A DNA stretch of 64,000 bases from Ardenticatena maritima. GTDB taxonomy: Bacteria > Chloroflexota > Anaerolineae > Ardenticatenales > Ardenticatenaceae. The DNA is taken from assembly GCF_001306175.1 (NCBI RefSeq), contig NZ_LGKN01000009.1:1-64000 (forward strand), given 5' to 3'. The notes beneath the pieces were generated by a model, which saw only the letters and a list, made by a program, of their open reading frames with translations, was not told where the DNA came from and did not search any database. Below are positions 8,177 through 18,400 of the stretch, piece by piece; the first letter of the stretch is position 1; the number at the start of each line of letters is the position of its first letter. The translations under genes and the position numbers were made by a program.

Positions 8177-9711
8177 CGCCCCATCCATTTGATGAAACGC
8201 CGCCACAGGCGTCGGCTTCGTCGGCGCACACGAGCACGCCAGACGGGGCGGGTGCGATACGTCCAGACCTGCGGCGCGGGCGGAAAACGCTTCCCCACCG
8301 CCGGCGGCTCGCCATTCCACAAGCGCCCCGGTATCGGTGGGGTGTCGCCCTCATCAGGCCAGAGTTGCGCGAACAGGCGCACAGAGCGCCCCGCAGGAAA
8401 CGGTTGCACCAGCCCCATCAAGGCATCGCCATGCTTGACCAGCGGTACAGGGTGCCACACATCCTCATGGTCAGCGTGATACCACAACACGGCACGGCGC
8501 GCCCTCGGTATCGCCAAATGCACAAACAGAGGGGTGTTTTCAGGCACGTCGGGCAGGTTCAGCATCGTGGGGGAAAGCGTGCGCACCACCCAGGGCACTG
8601 CGCCTGTTGGCGGGGCACTGTCGCCCTGAAGCGTGCCGTCCCCCAGCCAGACATCGCCCGCCCACGTCGCCGCCACGATTTGGGTCTCTCGCACAAACGC
8701 CAAGGGCGCAAACAGCGGCGCGCCGAGTTGCGCCAACAGACGTAAACGGGGGCGCGCCACATCCAGCGCATACACCGCGCCATTCCAAGCCCCCATGACC
8801 AGGCGCACACTCCCCGGCGTGGGCAACAGCACAGGACGCCCCCAGACAAAAGCGGGCAACGGCACCGGAAACCCTGAAAGCATGCGCCCATCGGCATGCC
8901 AGGCGTACACGGCATCGCCCACCTGCACAATCTCAAGCCGACCGTCGCCGTCCACATCGGCTACCAGCGGTTGCGCCACAGCATAGCCCTGCAAGGGGCA
9001 CGGCCACCCGTCCAGCAACGTGCCATCGCCACGCCAGACGTAAAGCGCATCGGAAGCGGCGATGATTTCAGGTAGCCCATCGCCATTGACATCAGCCACC
9101 ACCGGGGACGCCCAAACAAAATGCGCCGTGAAACGGGGCCAACCGGGCAACATGCGTCCATCGCCGCACCAGACGTACACACCGCCATCCCACGAAGCCG
9201 CCACAATTTCAGGGCGGCCGTCACCATCCACATCAGCCGCCACAGGCGAAGCCGCGACGAAGCCCTGCGTGTGTTGCGGCCACCCCGCGATTGGGCGTCC
9301 ATCACGCCCCACGACGTAGACCGCCCCATCATCCGACCCCACGATGATTTCAGGCGCGCCGTCGCCATTCACATCCGCCACCAGGGGCGAACTGTACACA
9401 TCGCCTTGCGTCCAGAAGGGCCAACCGGGCACACTTTCCCCCGTGGCGCGAACAGCATAGAGCGCATTGTCGTCGCATCCCACCACAATCTCCGGCAGGC
9501 CGTCGCCATCCACATCGGCGACCGCCGGGCATGAGGCGAACGCATTGCGTCCCCAAACGGGGAAACCGGGCAGCAGCGCCCCATCCCAACGCCAGGCATA
9601 GAGCGCATCCGCGGCGACCACCAGTTCGGGCAAACCATCGCCATTGACATCGGCGACAACAGGAGCGGCGCTCACAAACCCATCCACACGCCAGCGTATA
9701 CGCCACCCCAT
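8173..9711 (-). CDS. FG-GAP/VCBS repeat seven-bladed beta-propeller protein
   Basis: A 512-residue protein whose first ~340 residues are seven FG-GAP/VCBS-like repeats. Six carry the calcium-binding loop D-[VI]-[ND]-G-D-G followed by PE[IL][VI], as in VADVNGDGLPELVVAADALY; the seventh is degenerate. This predicts an integrin-alpha-like seven-bladed propeller. The C-terminal ~170 residues are a beta-rich region of unknown function ending in a very basic tail (RRRSRRLWRRFIKW). With the coupled ATG at 9711 there is no signal peptide, which is odd for a fold usually found outside the cell. It sits between a methyltransferase and the O-antigen ligase-like gene with ATGA overlaps on both sides. Confidence 0.82.
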   Translation of the reverse strand: MGWRIRWRVDGFVSAAPVVADVNGDGLPELVVAADALYAWRWDGALLPGFPVWGRNAFASCPAVADVDGDGLPEIVVGCDDNALYAVRATGESVPGWPFWTQGDVYSSPLVADVNGDGAPEIIVGSDDGAVYVVGRDGRPIAGWPQHTQGFVAASPVAADVDGDGRPEIVAASWDGGVYVWCGDGRMLPGWPRFTAHFVWASPVVADVNGDGLPEIIAASDALYVWRGDGTLLDGWPCPLQGYAVAQPLVADVDGDGRLEIVQVGDAVYAWHADGRMLSGFPVPLPAFVWGRPVLLPTPGSVRLVMGAWNGAVYALDVARPRLRLLAQLGAPLFAPLAFVRETQIVAATWAGDVWLGDGTLQGDSAPPTGAVPWVVRTLSPTMLNLPDVPENTPLFVHLAIPRARRAVLWYHADHEDVWHPVPLVKHGDALMGLVQPFPAGRSVRLFAQLWPDEGDTPPIPGRLWNGEPPAVGKRFPPAPQVWTYRTRPVWRARVRRRSRRLWRRFIKWMGR

Positions 9712-10541
9712 CAGGCACGTCTCCGCGCAATCACCAGTACATGGTCGCCAAGCGCACGGCAGAATGGCAGGGAACGCACACGCCGTTCCAGCCATTCCAG
9801 ACGCGCAAACAAAGCACGCCATCGCCGAAAGAGCGCATCGAGATAGGGGGGCGGCAGAAGCAACGGCCACGCCGCCACTGTTTCAACGGTGAAGGCGGGC
9901 GCAAGCACGCGGCGCATTTCACGCTCGGAGAAGTAGCGCACCGATACCAGGGCGTGCCCCTCGGCGGTAGGCATTCTCGCCTGACGCCACCCACCACCCA
10001 AGCGGCGCACCGCCTGACGCGGCTCTCCATGCAGCGCGTACCAGGCCATTTCCCACACCGCCCAGCGGTTCATCACAGAGCACATGAGCGGTGCATGAGG
10101 GCGCAAAAGCGTGAACATCGCCTGCACCCACGCCTGCACATCGGGCTCGCAATTGAGCGCCCCAAAACTGGTGAACGCGCCATCAAAAAACGAAGAAACG
10201 CCCAGCGTACCGACATCGCGCGCGGGCACAACCAGGGTGTGCACGCGGTCGCGAACGCCCATGGCAGCCGCCCGTTTCGCCGCCTGTTCCACCATGCCCG
10301 GCGCGACATCGGTCGCCCAAACCGTGTACCCCAGCCGCGCCAACGCGACGGCTTCTTCCCCCGTGCCGCACCCAATTTCGAGCAAGCGCCCCCCTGGGGG
10401 GAACAGCCTCTGCATCAGCGCCAGATTTTCACGACGCAACCATGCCATCAACGCATTGTGCGCCGATGAAAAGAGCGCATCGTAGCAAGGCGCAAGCGCA
10501 TCAAACGCTGATTGTGGCGAAAGGTGGTTGTGCGCCTGCAT
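9711..10541 (-). CDS. Class I SAM-dependent methyltransferase
   Basis: A 276-residue methyltransferase. Motif I is LLEIGCGTGEEAVALARLG, followed by the acidic motif II (VWATDVAPGMVEQA) and FTSFGALNCE, the motif IV-like region. The C-terminal part (residues ~170-276) is variable, Arg- and Trp-rich, and probably shapes the acceptor site. ATG 10541 was chosen because it lies two bases after the radical SAM stop; a 40-codon upstream extension is low-complexity. Its stop overlaps the propeller gene start. By context the acceptor may be a sugar or lipid-linked glycan, which is inference. Confidence 0.85.
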   Translation of the reverse strand: MQAHNHLSPQSAFDALAPCYDALFSSAHNALMAWLRRENLALMQRLFPPGGRLLEIGCGTGEEAVALARLGYTVWATDVAPGMVEQAAKRAAAMGVRDRVHTLVVPARDVGTLGVSSFFDGAFTSFGALNCEPDVQAWVQAMFTLLRPHAPLMCSVMNRWAVWEMAWYALHGEPRQAVRRLGGGWRQARMPTAEGHALVSVRYFSEREMRRVLAPAFTVETVAAWPLLLPPPYLDALFRRWRALFARLEWLERRVRSLPFCRALGDHVLVIARRRA

Positions 10542-10543
10542 GT

Positions 10544-12040
10544 TCACCGCCCCGGTGCAGGCTGAAAACGAATGGTAGTCGCGCCCGGCAGGTGTGCCAA
10601 CAGGCGCACCATCAGACGCATAGCCCACACCCCCACCTTGATTTTGAGCCGTTCGCGCCAATCCACGCGCTTACCGGCTGACAGCCACGCATCTTCCCAT
10701 TCCTTGTGAAACCAGCGCACCACCCAGCGGTAAAAGCGCGTGTTGTATCGGTCGCGCTGAAAGAGCAAGCGGTTTTGGGCGGTGTATTCCCAATCAAGGT
10801 GCCACTCGTCGGTCTGGAAAAGCAGACGGTCGCGCACCTGTTCGTAAAATTTGGTGCCCGGCAAGGGGTAAGCAATGGTTGTGCTGAATTCATCGGGCAA
10901 TGTTTTGCGCAACAAACGCACCGAGGCGAGCAAATCTTCCCATTCTTCGCCGGGATAGCCTACCATCATGAAAAAGTACGTGCGAATGCCAATGCGTTTG
11001 CAGAGCGCCGCCGCCCGCTCAATTTGTTCGACACGCGCCCCTTTCTGCATCGCGTCAAGCACCTTTTGCGAACCGGATTCCGCGCCGAAGTAGATTTTCA
11101 CGCATCCCGCCTCTTTGAGCGCTGTGAGCATCTCTTCGGTCGCCAGGTTGACGCGCGTCAAGCACTCGAAGGGAATACGGGCGTCGCGCGCCAGAATGGC
11201 ATCGCGCCACTGTGGCACCCACGTCCGCCTGACGCCGGTAATGTCATCCACGATACGGAGCATATCGGGGGCATACGTCTCTTTGATGAGCCGCATCTCC
11301 TCAGCCGAATTTTCGGGCGAACGCGAACGGTAGGTGCGCCCAAAGACGGCTTTCTGACACCAGGCGCACGCATATGGGCAACCGCGCGTGTTGATAAGGC
11401 TCAGCGACCAGTAGCCATGCGCTGCTTTCCATGCGCGACGGTAGGCGTCCATGTCCACGAGATCACGGGCGGGGAAGGGGAGCGTATCCAAATCGGCGAT
11501 AAGTGGGCGCGGGGCGGTCGCGACCACACGCCCTTCATCATCACGCAAACGCAACCCCGGTATGTCGCGCCAATCCTCAGCGGGATTGCCGCGCCGATAG
11601 AGCGTGTTCATCACATCAAGCAGCGTCAATTCCCCCTCGTCGAATACGACCAAGTCGGCGACAAACTCGCCGCCACTGCGATAGGTCAGGTAACGTTCGG
11701 GCACGCCCGTGGGGTCGGGACCACCGTAGATGACGGTTGCGCCGTGCCGCTTGGCAATCTCGCCCAGGATGAGCGCATGGCGGCGCACGGTGATAAGCGA
11801 CGTAATGCCGACAACACGGGGTTTGACGCGCTGCATGTAGGCGTCAAATTCGGTGTAATCCTCACGGAATGTGCAATCGAACATCTCCACGGTATAGCCG
11901 TGCTGACGCAAGACCGCCGCCAGATACATCAACCCCAAGGGGAAATAAGGCGTCATCAAACGCTGTTCCATGGGGTCTTTGCTGATGAAGAGTGGATGAA
12001 CCAATGTAATGTCTGGTCGCATAAGCCCCTTGCCTTTCAT
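10544..12040 (-). CDS. B12-binding-domain radical SAM protein
   Basis: A 498-residue radical SAM enzyme. Residues ~10-170 resemble a cobalamin-binding domain (PYFPLGLMYLAAVLRQHG, VVGITSLITVRRHAL). The radical SAM core starts with NTRGCPYACAWC, a CxxxCxxC cluster motif near residue 220, then IYFGAESGSQKVLDAM and YFFMMVGYPGEEWED. Proteins of this layout (BchE/HpnJ-like) do methyl transfer or oxidative chemistry on lipids and other substrates. The start at 12040 overlaps the upstream stop (ATGA). An alternative ATG at 12022 has a better AGGGG ribosome site. The neighbourhood suggests glycan or lipid tailoring. Confidence 0.85.
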   Translation of the reverse strand: MKGKGLMRPDITLVHPLFISKDPMEQRLMTPYFPLGLMYLAAVLRQHGYTVEMFDCTFREDYTEFDAYMQRVKPRVVGITSLITVRRHALILGEIAKRHGATVIYGGPDPTGVPERYLTYRSGGEFVADLVVFDEGELTLLDVMNTLYRRGNPAEDWRDIPGLRLRDDEGRVVATAPRPLIADLDTLPFPARDLVDMDAYRRAWKAAHGYWSLSLINTRGCPYACAWCQKAVFGRTYRSRSPENSAEEMRLIKETYAPDMLRIVDDITGVRRTWVPQWRDAILARDARIPFECLTRVNLATEEMLTALKEAGCVKIYFGAESGSQKVLDAMQKGARVEQIERAAALCKRIGIRTYFFMMVGYPGEEWEDLLASVRLLRKTLPDEFSTTIAYPLPGTKFYEQVRDRLLFQTDEWHLDWEYTAQNRLLFQRDRYNTRFYRWVVRWFHKEWEDAWLSAGKRVDWRERLKIKVGVWAMRLMVRLLAHLPGATTIRFQPAPGR

Positions 12041-13005
12041 TCAAGGTGTAATGATGGCAAATTGAACGCCGCTACTACGTCCGCCCATCGTTGGGCAAAC
12101 GTCTGCATCGCACGCTGCCCATGCTGGCTGAAATGCCCTTTGCACTGGTGTTCCGAAAAATGGACTTCGGGAATACCACGCCCTTGCGCCGTAAAGAGGC
12201 GAACTTTGCGTTCGCGTTCCCATTGCTCCACACGTTGCCCAAGTGGTGAACGCAGAAGGGCTTCCCCCCAACGGGTGAAACGCCATGCAGTGAAAGGGGG
12301 AATGTGCTGTGGGGGACCATCGGCATTGGGCAAAAACTGGTTCGTCCAGGTGTTGAGGCGGCGCATTTGCTCATACACATCCAAGCCCGCCAGCGGCACC
12401 ATGTGCGCAAGTTCATGCGCTGTAAAAAGCGAATGGTCATCCAGCGTCAGAGCCGCTGTTGAGAGAAAATAGTTCGGACAGATACGATCGCCGCGCAAGG
12501 CGGCAAGGCGCACAACGGCAATCACCATGGCGCGGCACAGCCACAGGTAGCCGGGTTCTGTCACGATGAGGTAATCAATATCATCGTTTTCGGTGGCATT
12601 CTCCATTGCCAAAGCCCCCGTCAAAGCCACCATGCGCACAAAGGGAACGGCGGCAAGCAAGCGGGCGTACATCAAGGCGCGTTGCCAGAGAGCGCGTGAA
12701 GCGCGGGCACGTTCACGACGTCGCCGGGCAAGGTGTCGGCGGTCGGCAAGCATGAAAAACGCATCCTCGCGGTAGAGCAACGCCGCCAAGGGTGATGAAG
12801 GCCCAAGCACCGACGCCACTTCATCTGGTGTGGCGGCAACACCGACCGTGTAGCGGTGAATTTCGGGCAGGGTCAGAGGAAAATCAAATACATCGGCATA
12901 GACAATTGCTTGCAACACGCCAAGGTGGAGCGCTCTCAACACCGGCTCCTTTTCATCAAACGCTATTGCGTCCAGAGCATCTTTGCGCGAATGTTCCTTC
13001 CACAA
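12037..13005 (-). CDS. Nucleotidyltransferase-fold protein of unknown role
   Basis: A 322-residue protein. Residues ~128-150 (LTGALAMENATENDDIDYLI) resemble the active-site region of pol-beta-type nucleotidyltransferases, where a Gly-[Ser/Ala] helix is followed by spaced acidic residues on a strand (DDIDYLIV). The N-terminal ~100 residues look like a winged-helix or helical segment. The start used is a TTG at 13005 without a clear ribosome site; a TTG at 12939 after AAGGAG is an alternative. It is first in the overlapped cassette, coupled to the radical SAM gene. Whether it transfers nucleotides is not established. Confidence 0.65.
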   Translation of the reverse strand: MWKEHSRKDALDAIAFDEKEPVLRALHLGVLQAIVYADVFDFPLTLPEIHRYTVGVAATPDEVASVLGPSSPLAALLYREDAFFMLADRRHLARRRRERARASRALWQRALMYARLLAAVPFVRMVALTGALAMENATENDDIDYLIVTEPGYLWLCRAMVIAVVRLAALRGDRICPNYFLSTAALTLDDHSLFTAHELAHMVPLAGLDVYEQMRRLNTWTNQFLPNADGPPQHIPPFTAWRFTRWGEALLRSPLGQRVEQWERERKVRLFTAQGRGIPEVHFSEHQCKGHFSQHGQRAMQTFAQRWADVVAAFNLPSLHLE

Positions 13006-13102
13006 GCCAATTGATGTGGATGTGGCTCTTCAAAAGTACGTTGGTAGAGGGGAAATCAGATGACGCAAACAGCCAATTTGTGCTATTTATGGGGGTTCGG
13101 TT

Positions 13103-15277
13103 TCACGCCAGACGCCGCTTTTGACGCTTTTCGGCAGTGTACCACTCGCGCACCACACGCTCGAATACATCCACAACTTGCGGGTCGAAATGCGTGCCCA
13201 CGCATCGTCGCAATTCGGCGAGGGCTTCATCAAGCGGGCGCGATTTTCGGTACACGCGGTCTTCAACCATTGCTGAAAAAGCATCTGCGACGGCGATGAT
13301 ACGCGCCGCCAGGGGGATTTGCTCATCGCGCAAGCCCAAGGGATACCCTCGGCCGTCAAAGCGTTCGTGGTGCGCGCGAATAATCGCCGCGATTGGCTGC
13401 AAATGTGGAATATGCTCAACGATACGGGCGCCCCATTCGGGGTGTTTTTGCATAATGCGCCATTCCTCATCAGTCAGCGCCGTGGGCTTGCGCAAAATGT
13501 GGTCGGGAACGGCGATTTTGCCCACATCGTGCAACAGCGCCGCCCAATACACCTGGCGCACTTCTTCTTCACGCAAGCCCATCTGGCGGGCGGTGGCTTC
13601 CGCCAAATGGGCAATGAATTCGCTATGGCTGGCGGTGTAGTGGTCGCGCGATTCAATGGCTTTGACCAGCGCCAGAACCGTCTCGAAGTAGGCTTGCTCC
13701 AAATCGCCAAACATACGCGCACGTTCCAGGGCGGCGCCCGCCATCTCCGCCAGTGCGGTAAGCATGTGATAGTGGATCTCAGAAAACTGAGGATACCGGT
13801 TATCCAGGCGACGCAGTTGGCCGGCGACAAGCACCCCTACCAGTTCACCTTGTGTATCACGTAATGGAACAACCACGAGATACCCAACACGAGGCGGCAC
13901 AAAATCTTTGAGAAGCGGGTGTTTGTGCGGATTGCGAAAGACGTTTGGCTCCTGCAACTGCGCCACCATTTCACTTAAATGTGCGGCTTGAAGCGGCAAC
14001 GTGATATCACGCAGCCAACTTGGAAGCGCACCGGCGACGTGCCGAATATGGAGCACATGATTGTCCTGCGGCGGATCAACAAAGAAGACAAAATCCATAT
14101 CGGTCAACGCATGTACCTGGTAGCAAACCACCTGTGCAATCGCATCAACCTCGGTCGAGACGCGCAACAACTCGCTGGCTGTGGCAATGTTCGTCAACTC
14201 ACGGACACGTTGCCGCAATTCATGCACATGGCGCGCATTTTCAAGAGCGATTGCCGCCTGGCGCGCATACGCCATCAACGCATCCTGCTCTTCCGGCGTC
14301 CAGACATGCGGCTCGCGAAAGTAAGTTCCTAACGCCGCAATCGTCGCCCCTTCGTACACAAGCGGCCACAATCCGACAGCCCCAATCCCATTTTCCAGCG
14401 CAACATGCCGCAACGGCGACGTCTCCGGCAACGCCTGCACGTCGGGAATGAGAATAGGCGCAGTCCCTTTCACCAACTGGTTGCCGGGCATCTGGTTGAG
14501 TTGCCGCAACACCTGTTGGATGTACCGGGGAGAGACGTTATACGCCCAAGCGCAATACGCGCGATTGTTAGGCAAGCGCACATAGACTGCTACCCCATCG
14601 GCTGCAATCAGATTGAGAGCACCGCCGCCAATCATGCGCACAACCTGTTCTTCGGAAAGCGTGCGGTTGAGTTGATTGCTGAGCACGCGCAGGCGCTTAT
14701 CATAATCCAAACGGGTGTGCAGTGTTTCCAGCAAGCGGATATGTTTCAAGCCCGAAACAATTTCATCGCGTACTGACTCGAAAAACAAGCGCGTCTGGCT
14801 ATCGAACGTCATGGGGGCGCTGCATAACAAAGCCAGCACGCCGCCTTCGGCTTCCAGCCGAAGAAAGGCAACAAATGAAAGCGACATCTTGGTAAAAATC
14901 TGCTGCCATTCGGCGTCAAGAAGGGTGGTATCAACACGGAAGTTGTTGACGTGAACATGAGGAGACGCCATCAGGCGGGTGGCGCTTGCGTAGGAAAGGT
15001 TATTGGCAACAAGCACACCGTCGGCGGTTTGAATGATGACAGCCCGAACACCCGGAACGCTTGTCAACGTCTCGGCGACGGCGCGCAAATAGGGCATACG
15101 CTGTTTGTATTGCAAAGCGAGGGGGGCAATCACCCGCAACGCTTGCAAATATGCCACTTGCTGTTGCTGGCGTATACGGCGAGGTCGCCACCAACGCCAG
15201 AACAGCCACAGCAGCACAACAGCTGCTGTGATGCCCCCCAGAAGCTCAACACTCTTCAACAAAAGCAGTTCCCCCAA
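13103..15277 (-). CDS. HD-GYP cyclic-di-GMP phosphodiesterase with GAF-like sensor domains
   Basis: A 724-residue signalling protein. One N-terminal membrane helix (residues ~12-30) is followed by an extended sensor region with two or three GAF-like domains (GGALNLIAADGVAVYVRLP; VGYLVVVPLRDTQGELVGVL). The C-terminal ~190 residues are an HD-GYP domain with metal ligands in LLHDVGKIAVPDHIL and the intact HHERFDGRGYPLGL signature, then VADAFSAM. Such domains hydrolyse cyclic-di-GMP, often controlling surface polysaccharide and adhesion. The TTG start at 15277 has GAGGGG nine bases upstream. It lies upstream of the glycan cassette on the same strand, 97 bases from it. Confidence 0.9.
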   Translation of the reverse strand: MGELLLLKSVELLGGITAAVVLLWLFWRWWRPRRIRQQQQVAYLQALRVIAPLALQYKQRMPYLRAVAETLTSVPGVRAVIIQTADGVLVANNLSYASATRLMASPHVHVNNFRVDTTLLDAEWQQIFTKMSLSFVAFLRLEAEGGVLALLCSAPMTFDSQTRLFFESVRDEIVSGLKHIRLLETLHTRLDYDKRLRVLSNQLNRTLSEEQVVRMIGGGALNLIAADGVAVYVRLPNNRAYCAWAYNVSPRYIQQVLRQLNQMPGNQLVKGTAPILIPDVQALPETSPLRHVALENGIGAVGLWPLVYEGATIAALGTYFREPHVWTPEEQDALMAYARQAAIALENARHVHELRQRVRELTNIATASELLRVSTEVDAIAQVVCYQVHALTDMDFVFFVDPPQDNHVLHIRHVAGALPSWLRDITLPLQAAHLSEMVAQLQEPNVFRNPHKHPLLKDFVPPRVGYLVVVPLRDTQGELVGVLVAGQLRRLDNRYPQFSEIHYHMLTALAEMAGAALERARMFGDLEQAYFETVLALVKAIESRDHYTASHSEFIAHLAEATARQMGLREEEVRQVYWAALLHDVGKIAVPDHILRKPTALTDEEWRIMQKHPEWGARIVEHIPHLQPIAAIIRAHHERFDGRGYPLGLRDEQIPLAARIIAVADAFSAMVEDRVYRKSRPLDEALAELRRCVGTHFDPQVVDVFERVVREWYTAEKRQKRRLA

Positions 15278-15409
15278 TCAGCAAGTCCCCTCAATACGTT
15301 ATATCACACGCACACCAGAAAAGAAAGTTATGTTTTCTTGAAAAATTCCCCAAACATTGCATGAGCACAATCAAAGCGTATCCAAACAACAACACAACCA
15401 CTCACACGC

Positions 15410-18400
15410 TTACTCACCCACATTGAAAAGCAACACACGGTGGTTGTCGCTATCAACAACCGCCAATACCCCGTCTTGATACGCCAGTCCAAGCGGCAAG
15501 GCAAAGGCATCGGTACTCGTACCAAACGTGCCCCACACGCGCTGAACCGCCCCCGCGGTATCAAATTCAATCACGCGATACCCCTCAGGGTCGCTAATCC
15601 AGACTCGCGCGCCATCCGTCTCGATGAATGGCTTGTTGACAATCGATTGGCTCTCCCAGCCGCGCACACGCCATTCGCGCAAGAAGGCGTATGTAGGCGA
15701 GAAGGCTTGTACACGTTGATTCCAGGTATCCGCTACGTAAATCGTGCCATCGGAAGCAACCGCCACATCGGTCGGCTCATTCAACTGCCCGGGGCCATTC
15801 CCCGCCCCGCCAAACATACCGGCAAACGCGCCGTCCAACTCGAACACCTGAATGCGCTTGTTGCCGGTATCCGCCACATAGAGGCGATGATCCGGCCCAA
15901 TGGCTATGCCGCGCGGTCCCCAAAAGACGCCCGGTTGGGTCAATTGCCCTTGCGTATCAGCGAACGTTCCCCATGCGGTGATGAAATTCCCCTCGGCATC
16001 GAATTTCTGAATGCGATGATTCCAGGTATCGGCCACGTAGATATTGCCCTCAGCGTCCACGGCGACACCCCACGGCTCGTTGAACTGACCGGGAGCGCTG
16101 CCCATCGTCCCGAACGAGAAGGCGAAACTTCCGTCCGCGTTGAAGACCTGAATGCGGTGGTTACCGCTATCAGCAACCACCAGACGCCCATCCGGCGCAA
16201 ACGCGACCGCGCGCGGCGTATTCAACTGCCCCTCGGCAACGCCAAACGCGCCAACAACGCGCGTCGCGCTCAACGTGACCATCTTTTCATCGTACTCATC
16301 TTGAATCAGCGTGGGGTCTTTGGCGGCGGCGATATTGCCGTAGCGCCAAATCTCCTTCACCAAATCGGGGCGCACATACATGGCGAAATTCGTGGAACCA
16401 AGCGGCTGCTTCAACTTGCGCCAAATCAAGAAGTCCAGGAAGTCGCGGCGATAATCGGCGCGGCGGGCGTAGCGAAAAGCATTTGCCACCACATGGAAGA
16501 TATTGGCATCACGCTCACCCAGCGCCTGCATCACCGTCCGCGAGGGGTCATTCGGGTCGGGCACTTCTTGCACCGTCAGCATCAAATCTTTGTACTCTTC
16601 GGGGAACCACCAGCGCAATTTGTATTCATGGCGAATGTAGTTGGGAATGAACGGACGCGCTCGCTGTTCACGCTCGCTGTAGAGCGAGGTTTCGCCAATG
16701 AGCACCACATCGGCGTTCGCCAAATCGGGCCCCGGCGATTCCCCAAAGAAGCGTTTGTTGGGGAAGTTGCGCAAATACCATTCAAACGGCCAGGACGCGC
16801 CGCTATCGTAGGCGACCACCATGTCCAGCCCGCCGGTCAGGCGCTGGGAGAGGGCTTTCAAATCCTCGGTGACCATGGTCACGTCGGGCGCGGTTTGCGT
16901 GTAAATGAGCATCTCGCGCGGAATATCGCCATGCACGAACGAAGCCAGCCACGCATAGCGCCAGGTGGAAGCCGCCAACACCACCAGCAACACCAACATG
17001 ACCGCGTCGCCGGCGGTTTTGTCGCCAATTTGCCGCCAGAGCCGCCACGCCAGCCACCCTGTTATGCCCAGAATGAGCAGCGCCGCCAGCCAGCCCATCG
17101 TCACGGTCAGCGCTTCGCGGGTGGTGCCTTGCAAGGGCCACTCACTCCGCAGCCCCCAGTAGAGCAGGGTCATGGCCGCGAGCGTTGCGACGAGAAACGC
17201 CAGCGCAAACCAAACACCCTCGGCGCGTATCGCCGACCACTCCACCTCGTCCAGAAAGTGCCCAATCGTCCACGCCGCCAGCCAAATCGCGGGCAAACTC
17301 ATGTGCACGCTCAGCCAGGGCATCTTTTCACCCGCAATGCTGTAGGCAATGAACGACGTCACCAGCCACCAGAGCAGAAAAATGGGGAAGACGCCCTGCA
17401 CACGTATCTGGGCATGTTCGTCCAACGGCTTGCCTTGGGGGCGCTTCCAGAACATCAACCAAGTGCCGGCAAAAAGCCCAATCGCCAACGCCATGTACTC
17501 ATACAGCCAGAGCAGGAGCAGGTAGTAGTACCACGGCTGCCCGCCACGCTGGACATCGTGCTGGTCGAGCCAGTAGCCCAGCGCCCCGACAAAACCTGTC
17601 ACCACGCCAAAGGGGTTGGTCAAAAAGGTGGTGTGCAGCAGTAAGAAAATCGCGTAGAAGAGAGCGGCAAAGGTGAGAAAACGGCGAATATCGAACAACA
17701 CCGCCGCCACCCCTGCACCAATCAGCCACAACACGCCAAAGAAGAGCAGGCTGCGTGTAATCCCCGCCGGCGAATAGTCGAGCGCATCCCATCCCAAACC
17801 GAACCAATTGCCAAACACCACTTCAACCACAAGCGCCGTGGTAAAGGGCAAAAGCAACGCCGCCATCGTGACGACAATATGCCACGCGCGCGATTCTCGC
17901 AGAGCACGGGCGCGCGACCACTGGAACGCCACGATGAGCAACAAAAACGGCCAAAGCAACGCACTAAAAATGTAGGCGTTTTCCTTCGTGGAATAGAAGA
18001 ACGCCATGCCAACCGCAATCAGTAAAAAGTATCGCTCGCGCCCCGTTTCCAGATATTTGAACACGGCATATACAATGAGCACCGTCCACCCCAGCGCGAA
18101 AATGTCATGGCGAATGAAGCGCGAGTAGTACAAAATCGTGGGCGAAATCAGCGTGAGCGCGACCGCCGCCAGCGCCCCACGCCGCCCCAGCCAATCGCGC
18201 ATGAAGAGCCAGGGCGCTGCGGCAATCGCCACGCCAAACAGCGCCGGCCCCACCCGCACGGTGAAGTCGCTATCACCAAACAGCCAGAAGATGAGCGCCG
18301 TGAAGTGGAAGAGAAAGGGACCATGCATCAAGGGGTCGTGCTGGTAGCCGTTTCCAATGTAGAGATACCACGAGAAAACAGCGTGCAAACTTTCGTCGTG

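Noticed and set aside
10706-12472. 588-codon plus-strand open frame opposite the radical SAM gene
   Set aside because: Shadow frame; the minus strand has the CxxxCxxC motif and family features.
15440-17644. 734-codon plus-strand open frame opposite the Agl23-NHL gene
   Set aside because: Composition is that of an antisense shadow, and the opposite strand encodes a recognisable membrane and NHL protein.
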